From contig CAWBVU010000006.1 in assembly GCA_963792405.1 (NCBI GenBank), positions 186,001-250,000 on the forward strand: a stretch of DNA of 64,000 nt. The letters are read 5' to 3'. This stretch comes from SZUA-442 sp963792405 (GTDB taxonomy: Bacteria; Actinomycetota; Acidimicrobiia; Spongiisociales; UBA5794). The position numbers and the translations under genes were made by a program. The notes beneath the pieces were generated by a model, which saw only the letters and a program-made list of their open reading frames with translations, did no database searches and had not been told where the DNA came from. Shown one piece after another: positions 24,152 to 33,133 of the stretch (position 1 is the first letter of the stretch; each line of letters opens with the position of its first letter).

Positions 24152-25123
24152 GTGACGATCTACGACTGGGCCGTCGTCGCCATCGCCGCTGTGTTCGTGA
24201 TCAGGGGGTGGCGCCGCGGCGCACTCCGCGAGGCGATCGATGTCGCGCTGCTGCTCGTGGGGAGCCTCATCGCCTTCCGCCTGTCCCCGGTCCTCGGGTC
24301 GATCATCGCCGGCATGGCGAATGTGCCCTACGAGATCGGCAGGATCATCGCCGGGATGATCGTGTTCCTCGGCCTCGTCGTGGGGTCCATCCTGCTCGGC
24401 CGTGCCATCCCCGTCGCACGACGCGCCGTTCCGGGAGGGTCCTCGTTGGATCGGATCGTCGGCGCTTCCGCGGGCCTCGCCTTTGCGACGGTCATCGTCG
24501 TCGTCGGCACGACGCTGATCGCCGCGGCGCCGATGCCTTCGCCTGCCCGCACGGTCCTCGACGAGCGTGTACAGGCCAGTGCCGTCGGACGCGCCATCGT
24601 CGACCCGACGGGCATGCTCCAGCCCGTGGTGTCCGCGGCGAGTGGGGAGCGGCTCTTCGGGACGGTCATCGCCGTGCGGGAGGCTGTGGGGGAGCGGCTG
24701 ATGGCGGGAACCATCCCCGTTCCGTTCCCGTCCGTCGACGGCGACGACATCGTCGCCTCCCCGGCATCGGCGGACGCCGTCTTCGAGCATCTCAACCGTG
24801 AGAGGATCGCGATCGGTGCCGACCCACTCGCGTGGTCCCCCGATCTGGCGACGGTCGCCACCGAGCGGGCAGCGGAGGTGTATCGCTCCGGCGTCCTCGG
24901 ACTCGACGGTGGCCTCAGGGCCGCCCTCAGGGATGCGGGGGTGCCGGGCACCCTCCATGGTGAGCTGGTCGTGATGGCGGCATCACCCGACGGGATCGTC
25001 GAGGCGGTCCTCGCCGCGCCCACCTACGAGGACATGGCGATGGGTGCGGTGTTCCACAGGTCGGGGCTCGGCGTGGTCGAGGGCCCCTACGGGCTCATCG
25101 CCGTCCAGGTGCTGTCCGGTTAG
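24152..25123 (+). CDS. CvpA-family membrane protein fused to a CAP/SCP domain
   Basis: 323 residues. The first about 135 residues form a CvpA-like unit with four membrane helices (IYDWAVVAIAAVFVIRGWRRG, then ALREAIDVALLLVGSLIAF). After a linker, residues about 205-320 form a CAP/SCP-type domain (FEHLNRERIAIGADPLAWSPDLA, ATERAAEVYRSG). The same CvpA-plus-extracytoplasmic-domain design is known in actinobacterial membrane-anchored proteases such as MarP, but here the outer domain is CAP rather than trypsin-like. GTG start is 12 bp after the permease gene, so the two are likely cotranscribed. The 3' end overlaps the convergent lipoprotein gene by 4 bp. Confidence 0.72.
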   Translation: MTIYDWAVVAIAAVFVIRGWRRGALREAIDVALLLVGSLIAFRLSPVLGSIIAGMANVPYEIGRIIAGMIVFLGLVVGSILLGRAIPVARRAVPGGSSLDRIVGASAGLAFATVIVVVGTTLIAAAPMPSPARTVLDERVQASAVGRAIVDPTGMLQPVVSAASGERLFGTVIAVREAVGERLMAGTIPVPFPSVDGDDIVASPASADAVFEHLNRERIAIGADPLAWSPDLATVATERAAEVYRSGVLGLDGGLRAALRDAGVPGTLHGELVVMAASPDGIVEAVLAAPTYEDMAMGAVFHRSGLGVVEGPYGLIAVQVLSG

Positions 25124-25977
25124 GCCTCGTCGGTGTTCCCGTCATCATCCGGGAGCTCCTCGACCTCGATGGTCAGGGTCCGCGACTCGTTCGGACCTTC
25201 CTCATCGGCGGGTTCGATCGTGCCAGCGACCTCACCGGCAGTCACCGTCGCCGCGGCATGCGAGGAGGCGGCGGCCTCGACGGCCTTCTGCGACTCCCTC
25301 CTGCTGACGACGGTCGCCACCACGGCCGCGACGATCCCCACGACGAGGACCACGAGGAGGATGACCAGGACCCAGTTGACCGAACCCGACCCGAACTCGG
25401 ATGTCGCCGTGATCTCCTTGACACCGGTGAAGGGGAGGTTCCACACGAGCGTCCCGTCCGACCGGACCTCGTCTGCGTTGGACTGGGTGACGGTGCCCGG
25501 CATCGTCACGATGAGGTTCGCGGAGAAGAACTCATCGGTGATCTGGGTGGGGTCGAAGGGCAGGTCCTCCCCGCCACCCGCGGCGCCGAGGTCGGCAGCG
25601 GAGAGGGTGGCATCGAGTTGGGCGCCGTCGTCATCGAACGAGTACTCGAACGAGGTGAAGACCTGGCCGGGATCGGAGAGCATGTCGAACGACGAGAGGT
25701 CGTCGACCGCGGTGACGGCGCCGTAGAACGTCATGTCACCCTCGACCCGCTCGGTGACCTCGACCTCACCGTCTCCGAACGAGGGGAGGTCGGCGAACAG
25801 CTCCTCCGGATTCGCTCCTGCCTCGCCGAGGATCTGGCGGAACTCCTCGTCGAAGCCGACCTCCGCGGCGACGGTGGCGGACCCGTCCTCCTCGATGTCG
25901 AGGATCACGTTCGATTCCACTCGGCATCCGGCGAGGAGCAGGGTCAAGAGTGCGATCGGGAGCAGGAGTTTGCGCAT
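25120..25977 (-). CDS. LppM-like (DUF3153) lipoprotein
   Basis: 285 residues. The signal peptide ends in lipobox LLLAGC (Cys18). The beta-rich extracellular domain begins RVESNVILDIEEDGSATVA and extends to about residue 195, followed by a C-terminal transmembrane helix (about 202-224) and an acidic cytosolic tail. This layout matches mycobacterial LppM, a cell-envelope protein linked to phosphatidylinositol-mannoside handling. The match is from overall pattern and the N-terminal strand motif. It is convergent with the CvpA-CAP gene. Confidence 0.65.
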   Translation of the reverse strand: MRKLLLPIALLTLLLAGCRVESNVILDIEEDGSATVAAEVGFDEEFRQILGEAGANPEELFADLPSFGDGEVEVTERVEGDMTFYGAVTAVDDLSSFDMLSDPGQVFTSFEYSFDDDGAQLDATLSAADLGAAGGGEDLPFDPTQITDEFFSANLIVTMPGTVTQSNADEVRSDGTLVWNLPFTGVKEITATSEFGSGSVNWVLVILLVVLVVGIVAAVVATVVSRRESQKAVEAAASSHAAATVTAGEVAGTIEPADEEGPNESRTLTIEVEELPDDDGNTDEA

Positions 25978-26048
25978 GGGTCCCCTCTGGTCGTACCTCC
26001 GATGCTAGGCGGTATCGTCCGACACCTGACGAACACGAGGGCAACGCC

Positions 26049-26768
26049 ATGGGTCACGAGGTCGCAGAGCTGAGGGAGGCGTTCGTCGACGCCTATCCAC
26101 GCTATGTCGCCGCACAGCTGAACGAGCGAGGGATCGCGATGGACCCGCTCCTCGCCGACGCCGTGGTCGAGGGGACGGCGGTCCTCGACGGCCTGCTCGC
26201 GTCCCTCGAACGGCTTCCCCCGACCGAACAGCGCCACAGCCCCCTCGAGCTGTTCCGTGAGGCCCTCCGCCCCATCAGCCACGCGCTCGACGTGGCAGGG
26301 ATCGAACCTCCATCGTCCGCCTCCGCAACGGCGAGCCTCGCATGGGACCGCCACAGCCTCTCGCCGGGCTCGTCCCAGGTCCTCGGCACGGACGCACACC
26401 ACGCCCACCTCGCATGGGGAGTGGCCAAAGCGAGGGCGATTGCGCCACTGGTGGTGGGTCCTCCCGTCGGCATGATGTGGACAGGGCCGGGGCGCGCCGA
26501 GATCGCCGATCTGCTCGCCTCGCGGGGCATGCGTGTCGTCGATGATGCCTCCCCCGACACCGTCAGCATGGTGGTCATCGAGGCCGGCGTCGCGTCCACG
26601 GCAGCGTGGATTCGCGCCTTCGCCTCGACGGGTGCGTACATCGTGGTCGCAGGTGAGGATGTCGACGATCTCTCGGCGCCCGCCCTGAAGGCCCTGGGCG
26701 CCGACGTGGTCGTCACGACCCGTCGACTCCTCGAGGCTCCCGACCTCCATCTGCCCGAACTCGCCTAG
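26049..26768 (+). CDS. Protein of unknown function
   Basis: 239-residue soluble protein with no motif I recognise. The N-terminal half (about 1-110) is helical with many Leu/Arg/Glu. The C-terminal half alternates short strands and helices (VGMMWTGPGRAEIADLLASRGMRVVDD, SMVVIEAGVASTAAWIRAFASTGAYIVVAGED). That looks like a small Rossmann-type or receiver-like alpha/beta fold. The ATG at 26049 is chosen because coding-like sequence starts there and the 16 bases before it contain GAGGG. The gene is divergent from the LppM-like gene and overlaps the end of the MerR gene by 4 bp. Confidence 0.6.
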   Translation: MGHEVAELREAFVDAYPRYVAAQLNERGIAMDPLLADAVVEGTAVLDGLLASLERLPPTEQRHSPLELFREALRPISHALDVAGIEPPSSASATASLAWDRHSLSPGSSQVLGTDAHHAHLAWGVAKARAIAPLVVGPPVGMMWTGPGRAEIADLLASRGMRVVDDASPDTVSMVVIEAGVASTAAWIRAFASTGAYIVVAGEDVDDLSAPALKALGADVVVTTRRLLEAPDLHLPELA

Positions 26769-27526
26769 GGGCCCTCCCCGCCGTAGGCCGACGAGATGGC
26801 TGCAGCCATGTAGGCGGCGAGTCCCCCGCCGTGGGCGTCGATGCTCCTCGTGAACCGCTCGTCCGCGACGTACATGGCTCCGAGGCCCGCGTGTATCTCC
26901 GGGCTGCACTCGTAGAAGGTGCTCGAGATGTGGCGGCGGTGCTCCTCCACCGCCGCCCTCGCCTCGCCGGACCCGGGGGAGGCCCCGGCATCCATCAGCG
27001 CCACGAAGCGCTCGTAGATGCCTGCGGCCTCGGCCTGGATCCGCTCCCAGTCGCTCGCGGTGTAGGCAGCGGCCCGGCGGGCCGACTCGGCGTAGGCGTC
27101 CGTGTCACCCCACCGCTCCTGCGCCTCCTCCTCATGGGCGTCCGGGTCGAAGTCCCCGAACACCGACAGCTTCTCCTCCGGTGTCATCGTCTGTCCCCTG
27201 TGCTCTCCCGATATGGCCTCGTCGAGGCTCTCCCTGACCGCTTCAAGTCGCCTGATCCTCGCGCTCACGCGATCACGAGCGGCACGAAGGATGCCGATCG
27301 CATCGGTATCGGCATCGATGGCCGCGGCGATCTCGTCGAGGCCGAGGCCGAGCTCCCGGTACGTGAGGATCGATCGGAGCCGGTCGACGTCGGCGTCGTC
27401 GTAGGTCCGGTATCCGCCGGGAGTCCTCCCCGAGGGCCTGAGCAGGCCGATCTCGTCATAGTGGTGCAACGTGCGGACGCTGACGCCCGCCAAGCGTGCC
27501 ACCTCGCCCACGGTCAGTCGTGTCAT
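26765..27526 (-). CDS. MerR-family regulator with TipAS-type effector domain
   Basis: 253 residues. The N-terminal MerR winged helix-turn-helix (LTVGEVARLAGVSVRTLHHY, DEIGLLRPSGRTPGGYRTY) is followed by a dimerisation coiled coil (about 75-115) and a helical C-terminal domain of about 130 residues. That domain resembles the TipA antibiotic-recognition (TipAS) fold (WERIQAEAAGIYERFVALMDAG). The family activates its own promoter by untwisting an overlong spacer when it captures a drug-like ligand. Here the spacer between -35 and -10 just upstream is 19 bp and carries a dyad, so autoregulation is likely. The ATG at 27526 is used; upstream in-frame codons overlap the operator. Confidence 0.85.
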   Translation of the reverse strand: MTRLTVGEVARLAGVSVRTLHHYDEIGLLRPSGRTPGGYRTYDDADVDRLRSILTYRELGLGLDEIAAAIDADTDAIGILRAARDRVSARIRRLEAVRESLDEAISGEHRGQTMTPEEKLSVFGDFDPDAHEEEAQERWGDTDAYAESARRAAAYTASDWERIQAEAAGIYERFVALMDAGASPGSGEARAAVEEHRRHISSTFYECSPEIHAGLGAMYVADERFTRSIDAHGGGLAAYMAAAISSAYGGEGP

Positions 27527-27533
27527 GTCCACC

Positions 27534-27564
27534 ACCGTAGACCCTGACGTAACGTGAGGGTCAA
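27534..27564 (-). promoter_or_regulatory. MerR-type operator-promoter, apparently leaderless
   Basis: On the minus strand, TTGACC (27564-27559) and TACGGT (27539-27534) are separated by 19 bp, the overlong spacing typical of MerR-controlled promoters. The spacer holds a dyad of GACCCT...ACGT and ACGT...AGGGTC arms (27540-27562). The -10 ends only 7 bases before the MerR ATG, so the transcript would begin at or very near the start codon. Confidence 0.7.
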
Positions 27565-27630
27565 GGGGGTTCTTCGCCGTCGCCACCCGGGGGAGATCGT
27601 GCAAGCCGCGGTCGTGCGCCGCTGTGGACC

Positions 27631-27636
27631 TAGGCT
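27631..27636 (+). promoter_or_regulatory. Candidate leaderless -10 element of treS
   Basis: TAGGCT, 9 bases before the treS-maltokinase ATG. There is no Shine-Dalgarno sequence in the gap (TGAGCCGCC). Confidence 0.35.
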
Positions 27637-27645
27637 TGAGCCGCC

Positions 27646-30600
27646 ATGTCTGCCGATCCACGGGTGCTCCGACCTCCGCTCTGGTACAAGGATGCCGTCA
27701 TCTACGAGGTCCACGTGCGGGCCTTCGCCGACTCCAACGACGACGGCATCGGCGACTTCCCCGGGCTGACATCCCGCCTCGACTACCTCAGCCGGCTCGG
27801 CGTCGATACGATCTGGCTGCTTCCCTTCTACCCGTCTCCGCTGCGCGACGACGGCTATGACATCGCCGAGTACTACGACGTCCACCCGAGCTACGGGACG
27901 CTCGACGACTTCAGGGCGTTCCTCGATGCTGCCCATGCCCGCAACATGCGGGTCGTCACCGAGCTGGTGATCAACCACACCTCCGACCAGCACCCGTGGT
28001 TCCAGAGGGCGCGGAGGGCCGAGCCCGGGACCCCGGAGCGCGACTTCTACGTCTGGAACGACACACCGGATCGGTATCCGGACGTCCGGATCATCTTCCA
28101 GGACACCGAGACCTCGAACTGGGCATGGGACTCCGTCGCCGGCGCCTACTACTGGCACCGCTTCTTCTCCCATCAGCCGGACCTCAACTACGACAACCCG
28201 CTCGTCCGCGAGGCCGTCACCGACGTGCTGCGGTTCTGGCTCGACATGGGTGTCGACGGGTTGCGCCTCGATGCCGTTCCCTACCTCTTCGAGCGCGACG
28301 GGACGAACGGTGAGAACCTGCCGGAGACCCACGAGGAGTTGAGGCGGCTGAGGGCGTTCGTCGACGAGCACTACGACAACCGCATGCTCCTCGCCGAGGC
28401 GAACCAGTGGCCGGAGGATGCCGTGTCGTACCTCGGCGCCGGCGACGAGTGCCACATGGCGTTCCACTTCCCCCTGATGCCGAGGCTGTACCTCGCCCTC
28501 GAGCGTGAGAACCGGCTGCCGATCATCGACATCCTCGAGCAGACCCCCGCCATCCCCGACGACGCCCAGTGGGCGATCTTCCTCCGCAACCACGACGAGC
28601 TCACGCTGGAGATGGTGTCGGAGGAGGAACGCGACTTCATGTGGCGTGTGTACTCGCCCGACCGCAGGGCACGGCTGAACCTCGGCATCAGGCGAAGGCT
28701 CGCCTCGCTGCTCGAGAACGACCGGAGGCGTATCGAGCTGCTCTTCGCGATGCTCCTGTCGCTGCCCGGCACTCCGGTGATGTACTACGGGGACGAGATC
28801 GGGATGGGCGACAACATCTTCCTCGCCGATCGCGACGGCGTGCGCACCCCGATGCAGTGGAGCAACGACCGCAACGCAGGGTTCTCGAGGGCCAATCCCC
28901 AATCGCTGTACCTCCCGGTCGTGGTCGATCCGCAGTTCCACTACGAAACGGTCAACGTGGAGGCCCAGCAGGCGAATCCGAACTCGCTCCTGTGGTGGGT
29001 CAGGGACATGATCCGCCGCAGGCAGCGACATCCCGTGTTCGGCAGGGGGAGCATCGAGTTCCTGTCCCCCGACAACGAGCAGGTGCTCGCCTACCTCCGA
29101 GAGGGGGAGGGGGAGACGATCCTGGTGGTCGTCAACCTCTCCAAGCACTCACAGTTCGTCGAGCTCGACCTGTCGCGCTTCGATGGCAAGGGCCTCGTCG
29201 AGATGGTCGGGAGGGCGGCGTTCCCCACGATCTCCACCACGTCCTACCCGCTGTCCCTCGGCCCCTATGGCTTCTACTGGTTCGTCGTCGACGGCACGCA
29301 CGGGACCTCCATCGCGCACGATCGCCCGATCGAGGTCAGGGGCCCGCTCGACTCCGCGATCGCGGACGAGGAGCCCCTCGCCGACGCGCTGGCGGGGTTC
29401 ATCGTCCGACAGCCGTGGTTCGACGGCCCGCCTGCCCGGCGGGCGAGGGGCACCGTCCTCGACCTGATCCCGATCGCACCGGAGGATCCCGAGTCCGCGC
29501 TGTGGATCGCCCTGGTCCGGGTCGACGAACCAGACGGGAACGGCGAGATCTCGGTGCTTCCCCTCGCCGCAACCTTCGACGAGCGGCCGGACGTACCCGA
29601 CGACCTGGTGATCGCGAGGATTCGCAGGGATGGAATGGACGGCATCGTGTTCGATGCGGTGGCGGACGTGCGCTTCAGGGACACGCTGCTGCGCCGGATT
29701 CTGGCGGGTGACACGATCCTCGGACGCGCCGGCTCACTCACCGGATCCGCGTCGCACGCCCTCGCCGAGTCGGTGGAGGAGGGCCTCCCATCGACCTTCA
29801 CCACGAACGACCGTGGCGAGACCTACATCACCTTCGGAGGCGGTCCTGCGATCAAGCTGTTCCGTACCGTCGAGGCGGGGGTGAATCCGGATCTCGAGCT
29901 GCGCCGCTTCCTCACCGAGCGCACGAGCTTCGACCAGCTCGCCGACGTCACCGGATCCATCGACTACCGCTCTGGTGACACCTTCACCATCGGCGTCCTC
30001 CAACCCCCGCTGGACAGCCTCCCGACGGCGTGGGAGGAGTTCCACCGGCTGGCACGGGAATGGCTGTCGACCCTCGAGGGTGTCGAGGCCCCGATCGAAC
30101 CCCTCGGTGGCGACTGGGTGTCACGCGCGGCCCTCGATGGCAGGCTCCCCGAGTCGGACCTCCTGACGCCTGCGATCTACCTGGCCTCGCGTCTGGGTGC
30201 CGTCACGGCTGACCTCCACCTCGCCCTCGGCTCTTTCAGCGAGGATCCCGACATCCGCCCCGAGTCCTTCTCCTCGCACTACCAGCAGTCCCTCTATCAG
30301 TCGCTGCGGGCAGGGGTCCGCCAGGAGCTCAGGGCGATCCGCCGGATCGCCGGCCGCGCCGGTCCCACGCTCGGCCCTCTCGTCGACGAGGTGGTGGCAC
30401 ATGAGGGGAGGATCCTCACGTGGCTCGACCCCATCCGTCGCATCCCGATCAGTGGATCGAGGATCAGGCTCCACGGCGACTATCGCCTCGACGAGATCTA
30501 CGTGCGCGGCGACGAGTTCGTGGTGGAGGACTTCTCCGGCGACCACACGAGGCCGATGAGCGAGCGCAGGCTGCGTGGCTCGTCCCTCAGCGACGTGGCC

Positions 30601-30933
30601 CAGATCGTCCGTTCATTCGACTATGTCTCGGCGACGTCGGTGCTCGGCCTCGACCGTGTCGACCCCGTGTGGGCGACATGGTGGGCGCGTGCGGTGTCGT
30701 CCACGTTCGTCGACACCTACCTCGCCGCCATGGAGGATTCCCCGCTCATCCCCCACGACGAGGAGGCCATCGACGCACTGCTGAACGCCTTCGCCATGTC
30801 GAGGGCGTTGCGCGAGCTGGAATGGGAGCTCGTGTCCGGCAGGGGTTGGGCGGCGGTGCCGCTGGCCGGGGTCAGGAGGATGTTGGGCCTGAGTCCAGCG
30901 ATCGTCCGCGAGGCCATCGGCCGGGAGGTGTGA
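27646..30933 (+). CDS. treS: Trehalose synthase-maltokinase fusion (TreS-Mak)
   Basis: 1095 residues in two enzymes. Residues about 10-560 are a GH13 maltose alpha-D-glucosyltransferase interconverting trehalose and maltose: IYEVHVRAFADSNDDGIGD, nucleophile D209 in GLRLDAVPY, acid/base E251 in LLAEANQWPED and D317 in RNHDE. Residues about 600-1090 are an APH-like maltokinase that would make maltose 1-phosphate for GlgE. Its catalytic loop reads HGDYRLDEI (about 943-951) where HGDYHLGQ is usual, and the Mg site reads DFSGD rather than DFEGE. The key Asp residues remain, but kinase activity is less sure. It is convergent with otsBA. Confidence 0.92.
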   Translation: MSADPRVLRPPLWYKDAVIYEVHVRAFADSNDDGIGDFPGLTSRLDYLSRLGVDTIWLLPFYPSPLRDDGYDIAEYYDVHPSYGTLDDFRAFLDAAHARNMRVVTELVINHTSDQHPWFQRARRAEPGTPERDFYVWNDTPDRYPDVRIIFQDTETSNWAWDSVAGAYYWHRFFSHQPDLNYDNPLVREAVTDVLRFWLDMGVDGLRLDAVPYLFERDGTNGENLPETHEELRRLRAFVDEHYDNRMLLAEANQWPEDAVSYLGAGDECHMAFHFPLMPRLYLALERENRLPIIDILEQTPAIPDDAQWAIFLRNHDELTLEMVSEEERDFMWRVYSPDRRARLNLGIRRRLASLLENDRRRIELLFAMLLSLPGTPVMYYGDEIGMGDNIFLADRDGVRTPMQWSNDRNAGFSRANPQSLYLPVVVDPQFHYETVNVEAQQANPNSLLWWVRDMIRRRQRHPVFGRGSIEFLSPDNEQVLAYLREGEGETILVVVNLSKHSQFVELDLSRFDGKGLVEMVGRAAFPTISTTSYPLSLGPYGFYWFVVDGTHGTSIAHDRPIEVRGPLDSAIADEEPLADALAGFIVRQPWFDGPPARRARGTVLDLIPIAPEDPESALWIALVRVDEPDGNGEISVLPLAATFDERPDVPDDLVIARIRRDGMDGIVFDAVADVRFRDTLLRRILAGDTILGRAGSLTGSASHALAESVEEGLPSTFTTNDRGETYITFGGGPAIKLFRTVEAGVNPDLELRRFLTERTSFDQLADVTGSIDYRSGDTFTIGVLQPPLDSLPTAWEEFHRLAREWLSTLEGVEAPIEPLGGDWVSRAALDGRLPESDLLTPAIYLASRLGAVTADLHLALGSFSEDPDIRPESFSSHYQQSLYQSLRAGVRQELRAIRRIAGRAGPTLGPLVDEVVAHEGRILTWLDPIRRIPISGSRIRLHGDYRLDEIYVRGDEFVVEDFSGDHTRPMSERRLRGSSLSDVAQIVRSFDYVSATSVLGLDRVDPVWATWWARAVSSTFVDTYLAAMEDSPLIPHDEEAIDALLNAFAMSRALRELEWELVSGRGWAAVPLAGVRRMLGLSPAIVREAIGREV

Positions 30934-31668
30934 TCATCCGCTGATCGCCCCGAGGGCATCGCGGAGGATACCCAGGGCTTCGGCGACCCCGCGTGGGTCG
31001 GCCACCCTGTACGCGGCGAGGGTGGGTCCGTCGCCGACCTTCACGCCGACGTCGGCATCTCCCATGACGGCGAACACGTCCTCGTCGGTGGTGTCGTCAC
31101 CGAAGAACACGACGGCGTCGGCGCCCCAGCGATCCCGGAGGGAGGCGATGGCGACGCCCTTGTCCCCGTCGGCGAGAACGACCTCGACCACCTTCTTCCC
31201 CTCGATCAGCCGACCGTCGAAGCGCCGTGCAGCGTGGAGGGCCGCTCGTGCGGCACCGTCGGGGTCAGTGGCCCTCCGATAGTGGAGTGCGACACCATGG
31301 GACTTGCGCTCGGCCTCGGCGCCGGGGAACCTCGCAGCGACGTCCTCCATCGCATCGATGAGCGCATCGAGGATGTCCGGATCTGGTGGATCGGCCACTC
31401 CCGCGCCATGGTCGCCGACCAGCGTGACGGTGTCGGGTGCGCCGGTGAGGTCTCCGAGTGTGGCATGGGATCGCCCCGAGACGATCACGACCCGTGTCGT
31501 CGGGTGCTCGGCGATCTCGAAGAGGGCTTCGAGCGCGGCGTCGTAGGGAACCGCCGCTGCGGGATCCTCGACGATGGGGGAGAGGGTGCCGTCATAGTCC
31601 GAAGCCACGAGGAGCATCCCCGCCGCGGCCGCCTGCGTCAGCGCCTCGCGGAGGAGGGAGTCGATCAC
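30934..31668 (-). CDS. otsB: Trehalose-6-phosphate phosphatase
   Basis: 244-residue HAD-superfamily enzyme giving trehalose from its 6-phosphate. Motif I is ASDYDGTLSPIVEDP, motif II VIVSGRS, then GDHGAGV, and motif IV FFGDDTTDEDVF. Length is usual. The GTG at 31668 overlaps the otsA stop (GTGA), which favours it over an upstream in-frame GTG/ATG inside otsA. The gene ends next to the convergent treS stop. Confidence 0.93.
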   Translation of the reverse strand: MIDSLLREALTQAAAAGMLLVASDYDGTLSPIVEDPAAAVPYDAALEALFEIAEHPTTRVVIVSGRSHATLGDLTGAPDTVTLVGDHGAGVADPPDPDILDALIDAMEDVAARFPGAEAERKSHGVALHYRRATDPDGAARAALHAARRFDGRLIEGKKVVEVVLADGDKGVAIASLRDRWGADAVVFFGDDTTDEDVFAVMGDADVGVKVGDGPTLAAYRVADPRGVAEALGILRDALGAISG

Positions 31669-33050
31669 TGGTCCTCGAGCATGGCCAGGCACTGCCGGGC
31701 CCATCCGAAGACGTCCTCGTTGCGCACCGCCCTGCGGAGGCGACGCATCCGAATGGCCTGCTGGCCGGGCGGCATGGAGGCAGCCTCCAGGAGGGTCCGG
31801 GTCGCGCCGTCGACGTCGTACGGGTTGACGATGAGTGCAGCGCGGAGTTGCTCGGCCGCTCCTGCGAACTCACTCAGGACCAGGACCCCCGTGTCGTCGA
31901 GGCGGCAGGCGACGTACTCCTTCGCGACGAGGTTCATCCCGTCCCGTAGCGGTGTCACGAGCATCACGTCGGCGGCGACGTAGTACGCAACGACCTCGTC
32001 GAAGGGCAACGTTCGGTAGAGATACGACACCGGTGCCCATCCGGGCTCGCCGTAATCGCCGTTGATGCGACCCACGAGCTGTTCGATCTCGGCCCTGAGG
32101 TCCTGGTACGCCTGTACCTGCTCCCGACTCGGCACCGCGACCTGCACGAACGCGTACGCGTGGCGGTCCTTCGGTGCCTCGTCGAGGAGGTGCGAGAAGG
32201 CCTTCAGCCTGCCCTCGATGCCCTTCGTGTAGTCGAGCCTGTCCATCCCGAGGATGAGGCAGTCGGGGTCGCCGAGCTCCGCCCTGATCTCCGCCGCCCG
32301 TTGCCGGATGGCAGGCGAGGCGGCCTTCCGCTCGAACTCGGCTGTGTCGATCGCAATGGGCGCGGGTTGGAGGTGGATCGACCTGCCATTCCAGCGCAGA
32401 TCCCGGCGCCCGATCGACTGTGCTCCGACCAGTCGCCGCGCCGCCCTCGCGAAGTTGTCGGCGCTCTGGCGCGTCTGGAAGGCGATGACGTCGGCACCGA
32501 GGAGTCCTTCGATGATCTGTTCCCTCCACGGCAGACGGGAGAAGATCTCGATCGGGGGGAACGGGATGTGGAGGTAGAACCCGATGGTGAGGTCGGGCAC
32601 CATCGAACGGAGCATGGAGGGGACGAGCTGGAGCTGGTAGTCCTGGACCCAGGCGATGTCCCCGGCGTTGGTCACCTCAGCGGTCTTCTCCGCGTACCTG
32701 CGGTTGACGGCGACGTAGGGACGCCAGGTGTGGCGGTGGAACTCGGGGGGCACGATCGCGTCGTGATAGAGGGGCCACAGCGTGCCGTTGCAGAACCCGT
32801 AGTAGAAGTCGTCGACTTCCTCGTCGGACAATGGCACGGGTTGGAGGTCGATCCCGTCCTGTGCGAACGGCTCGACATCGAGATCGGGGATACCGGGCCA
32901 TCCGACCCACGCACCGTCGGCCTGTTGGAGCACGGGCACCAAGGCTCGCACCAGCCCGCCGGGACTGGTGACCCACTGGTCGCCATCCCACGCGACGGGG
33001 AGGCGGTTCGCGACGACGATGATGCGCTGGACGGTGCCCACCTCCCTCAT
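31665..33050 (-). CDS. otsA: Trehalose-6-phosphate synthase
   Basis: 461-residue GT20 glycosyltransferase transferring glucose from a nucleotide sugar to glucose 6-phosphate. The N-terminal VVANRLPV (residues about 12-19), VQDYQLQLVP, IGFYLHIPFPP, GMDRLDYTKGI and the donor-binding TPLRDGMNLVAKEY are all present. It forms an operon with otsB downstream and faces the TreS fusion, so two trehalose routes are encoded side by side. Confidence 0.94.
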   Translation of the reverse strand: MREVGTVQRIIVVANRLPVAWDGDQWVTSPGGLVRALVPVLQQADGAWVGWPGIPDLDVEPFAQDGIDLQPVPLSDEEVDDFYYGFCNGTLWPLYHDAIVPPEFHRHTWRPYVAVNRRYAEKTAEVTNAGDIAWVQDYQLQLVPSMLRSMVPDLTIGFYLHIPFPPIEIFSRLPWREQIIEGLLGADVIAFQTRQSADNFARAARRLVGAQSIGRRDLRWNGRSIHLQPAPIAIDTAEFERKAASPAIRQRAAEIRAELGDPDCLILGMDRLDYTKGIEGRLKAFSHLLDEAPKDRHAYAFVQVAVPSREQVQAYQDLRAEIEQLVGRINGDYGEPGWAPVSYLYRTLPFDEVVAYYVAADVMLVTPLRDGMNLVAKEYVACRLDDTGVLVLSEFAGAAEQLRAALIVNPYDVDGATRTLLEAASMPPGQQAIRMRRLRRAVRNEDVFGWARQCLAMLEDQ

Positions 33051-33133
33051 TCCCGGAGACGTCGATCGGGGCTCGTCACACCGAGCATACCGGCGAGTCG
33101 GCCGGGGACCTTCGGCCGCCTCGATGTGGCGGA

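Noticed and set aside
27523..29148. 541-codon frame antisense to treS
   Set aside because: It covers the conserved GH13 core on the other strand and has no recognisable motif.
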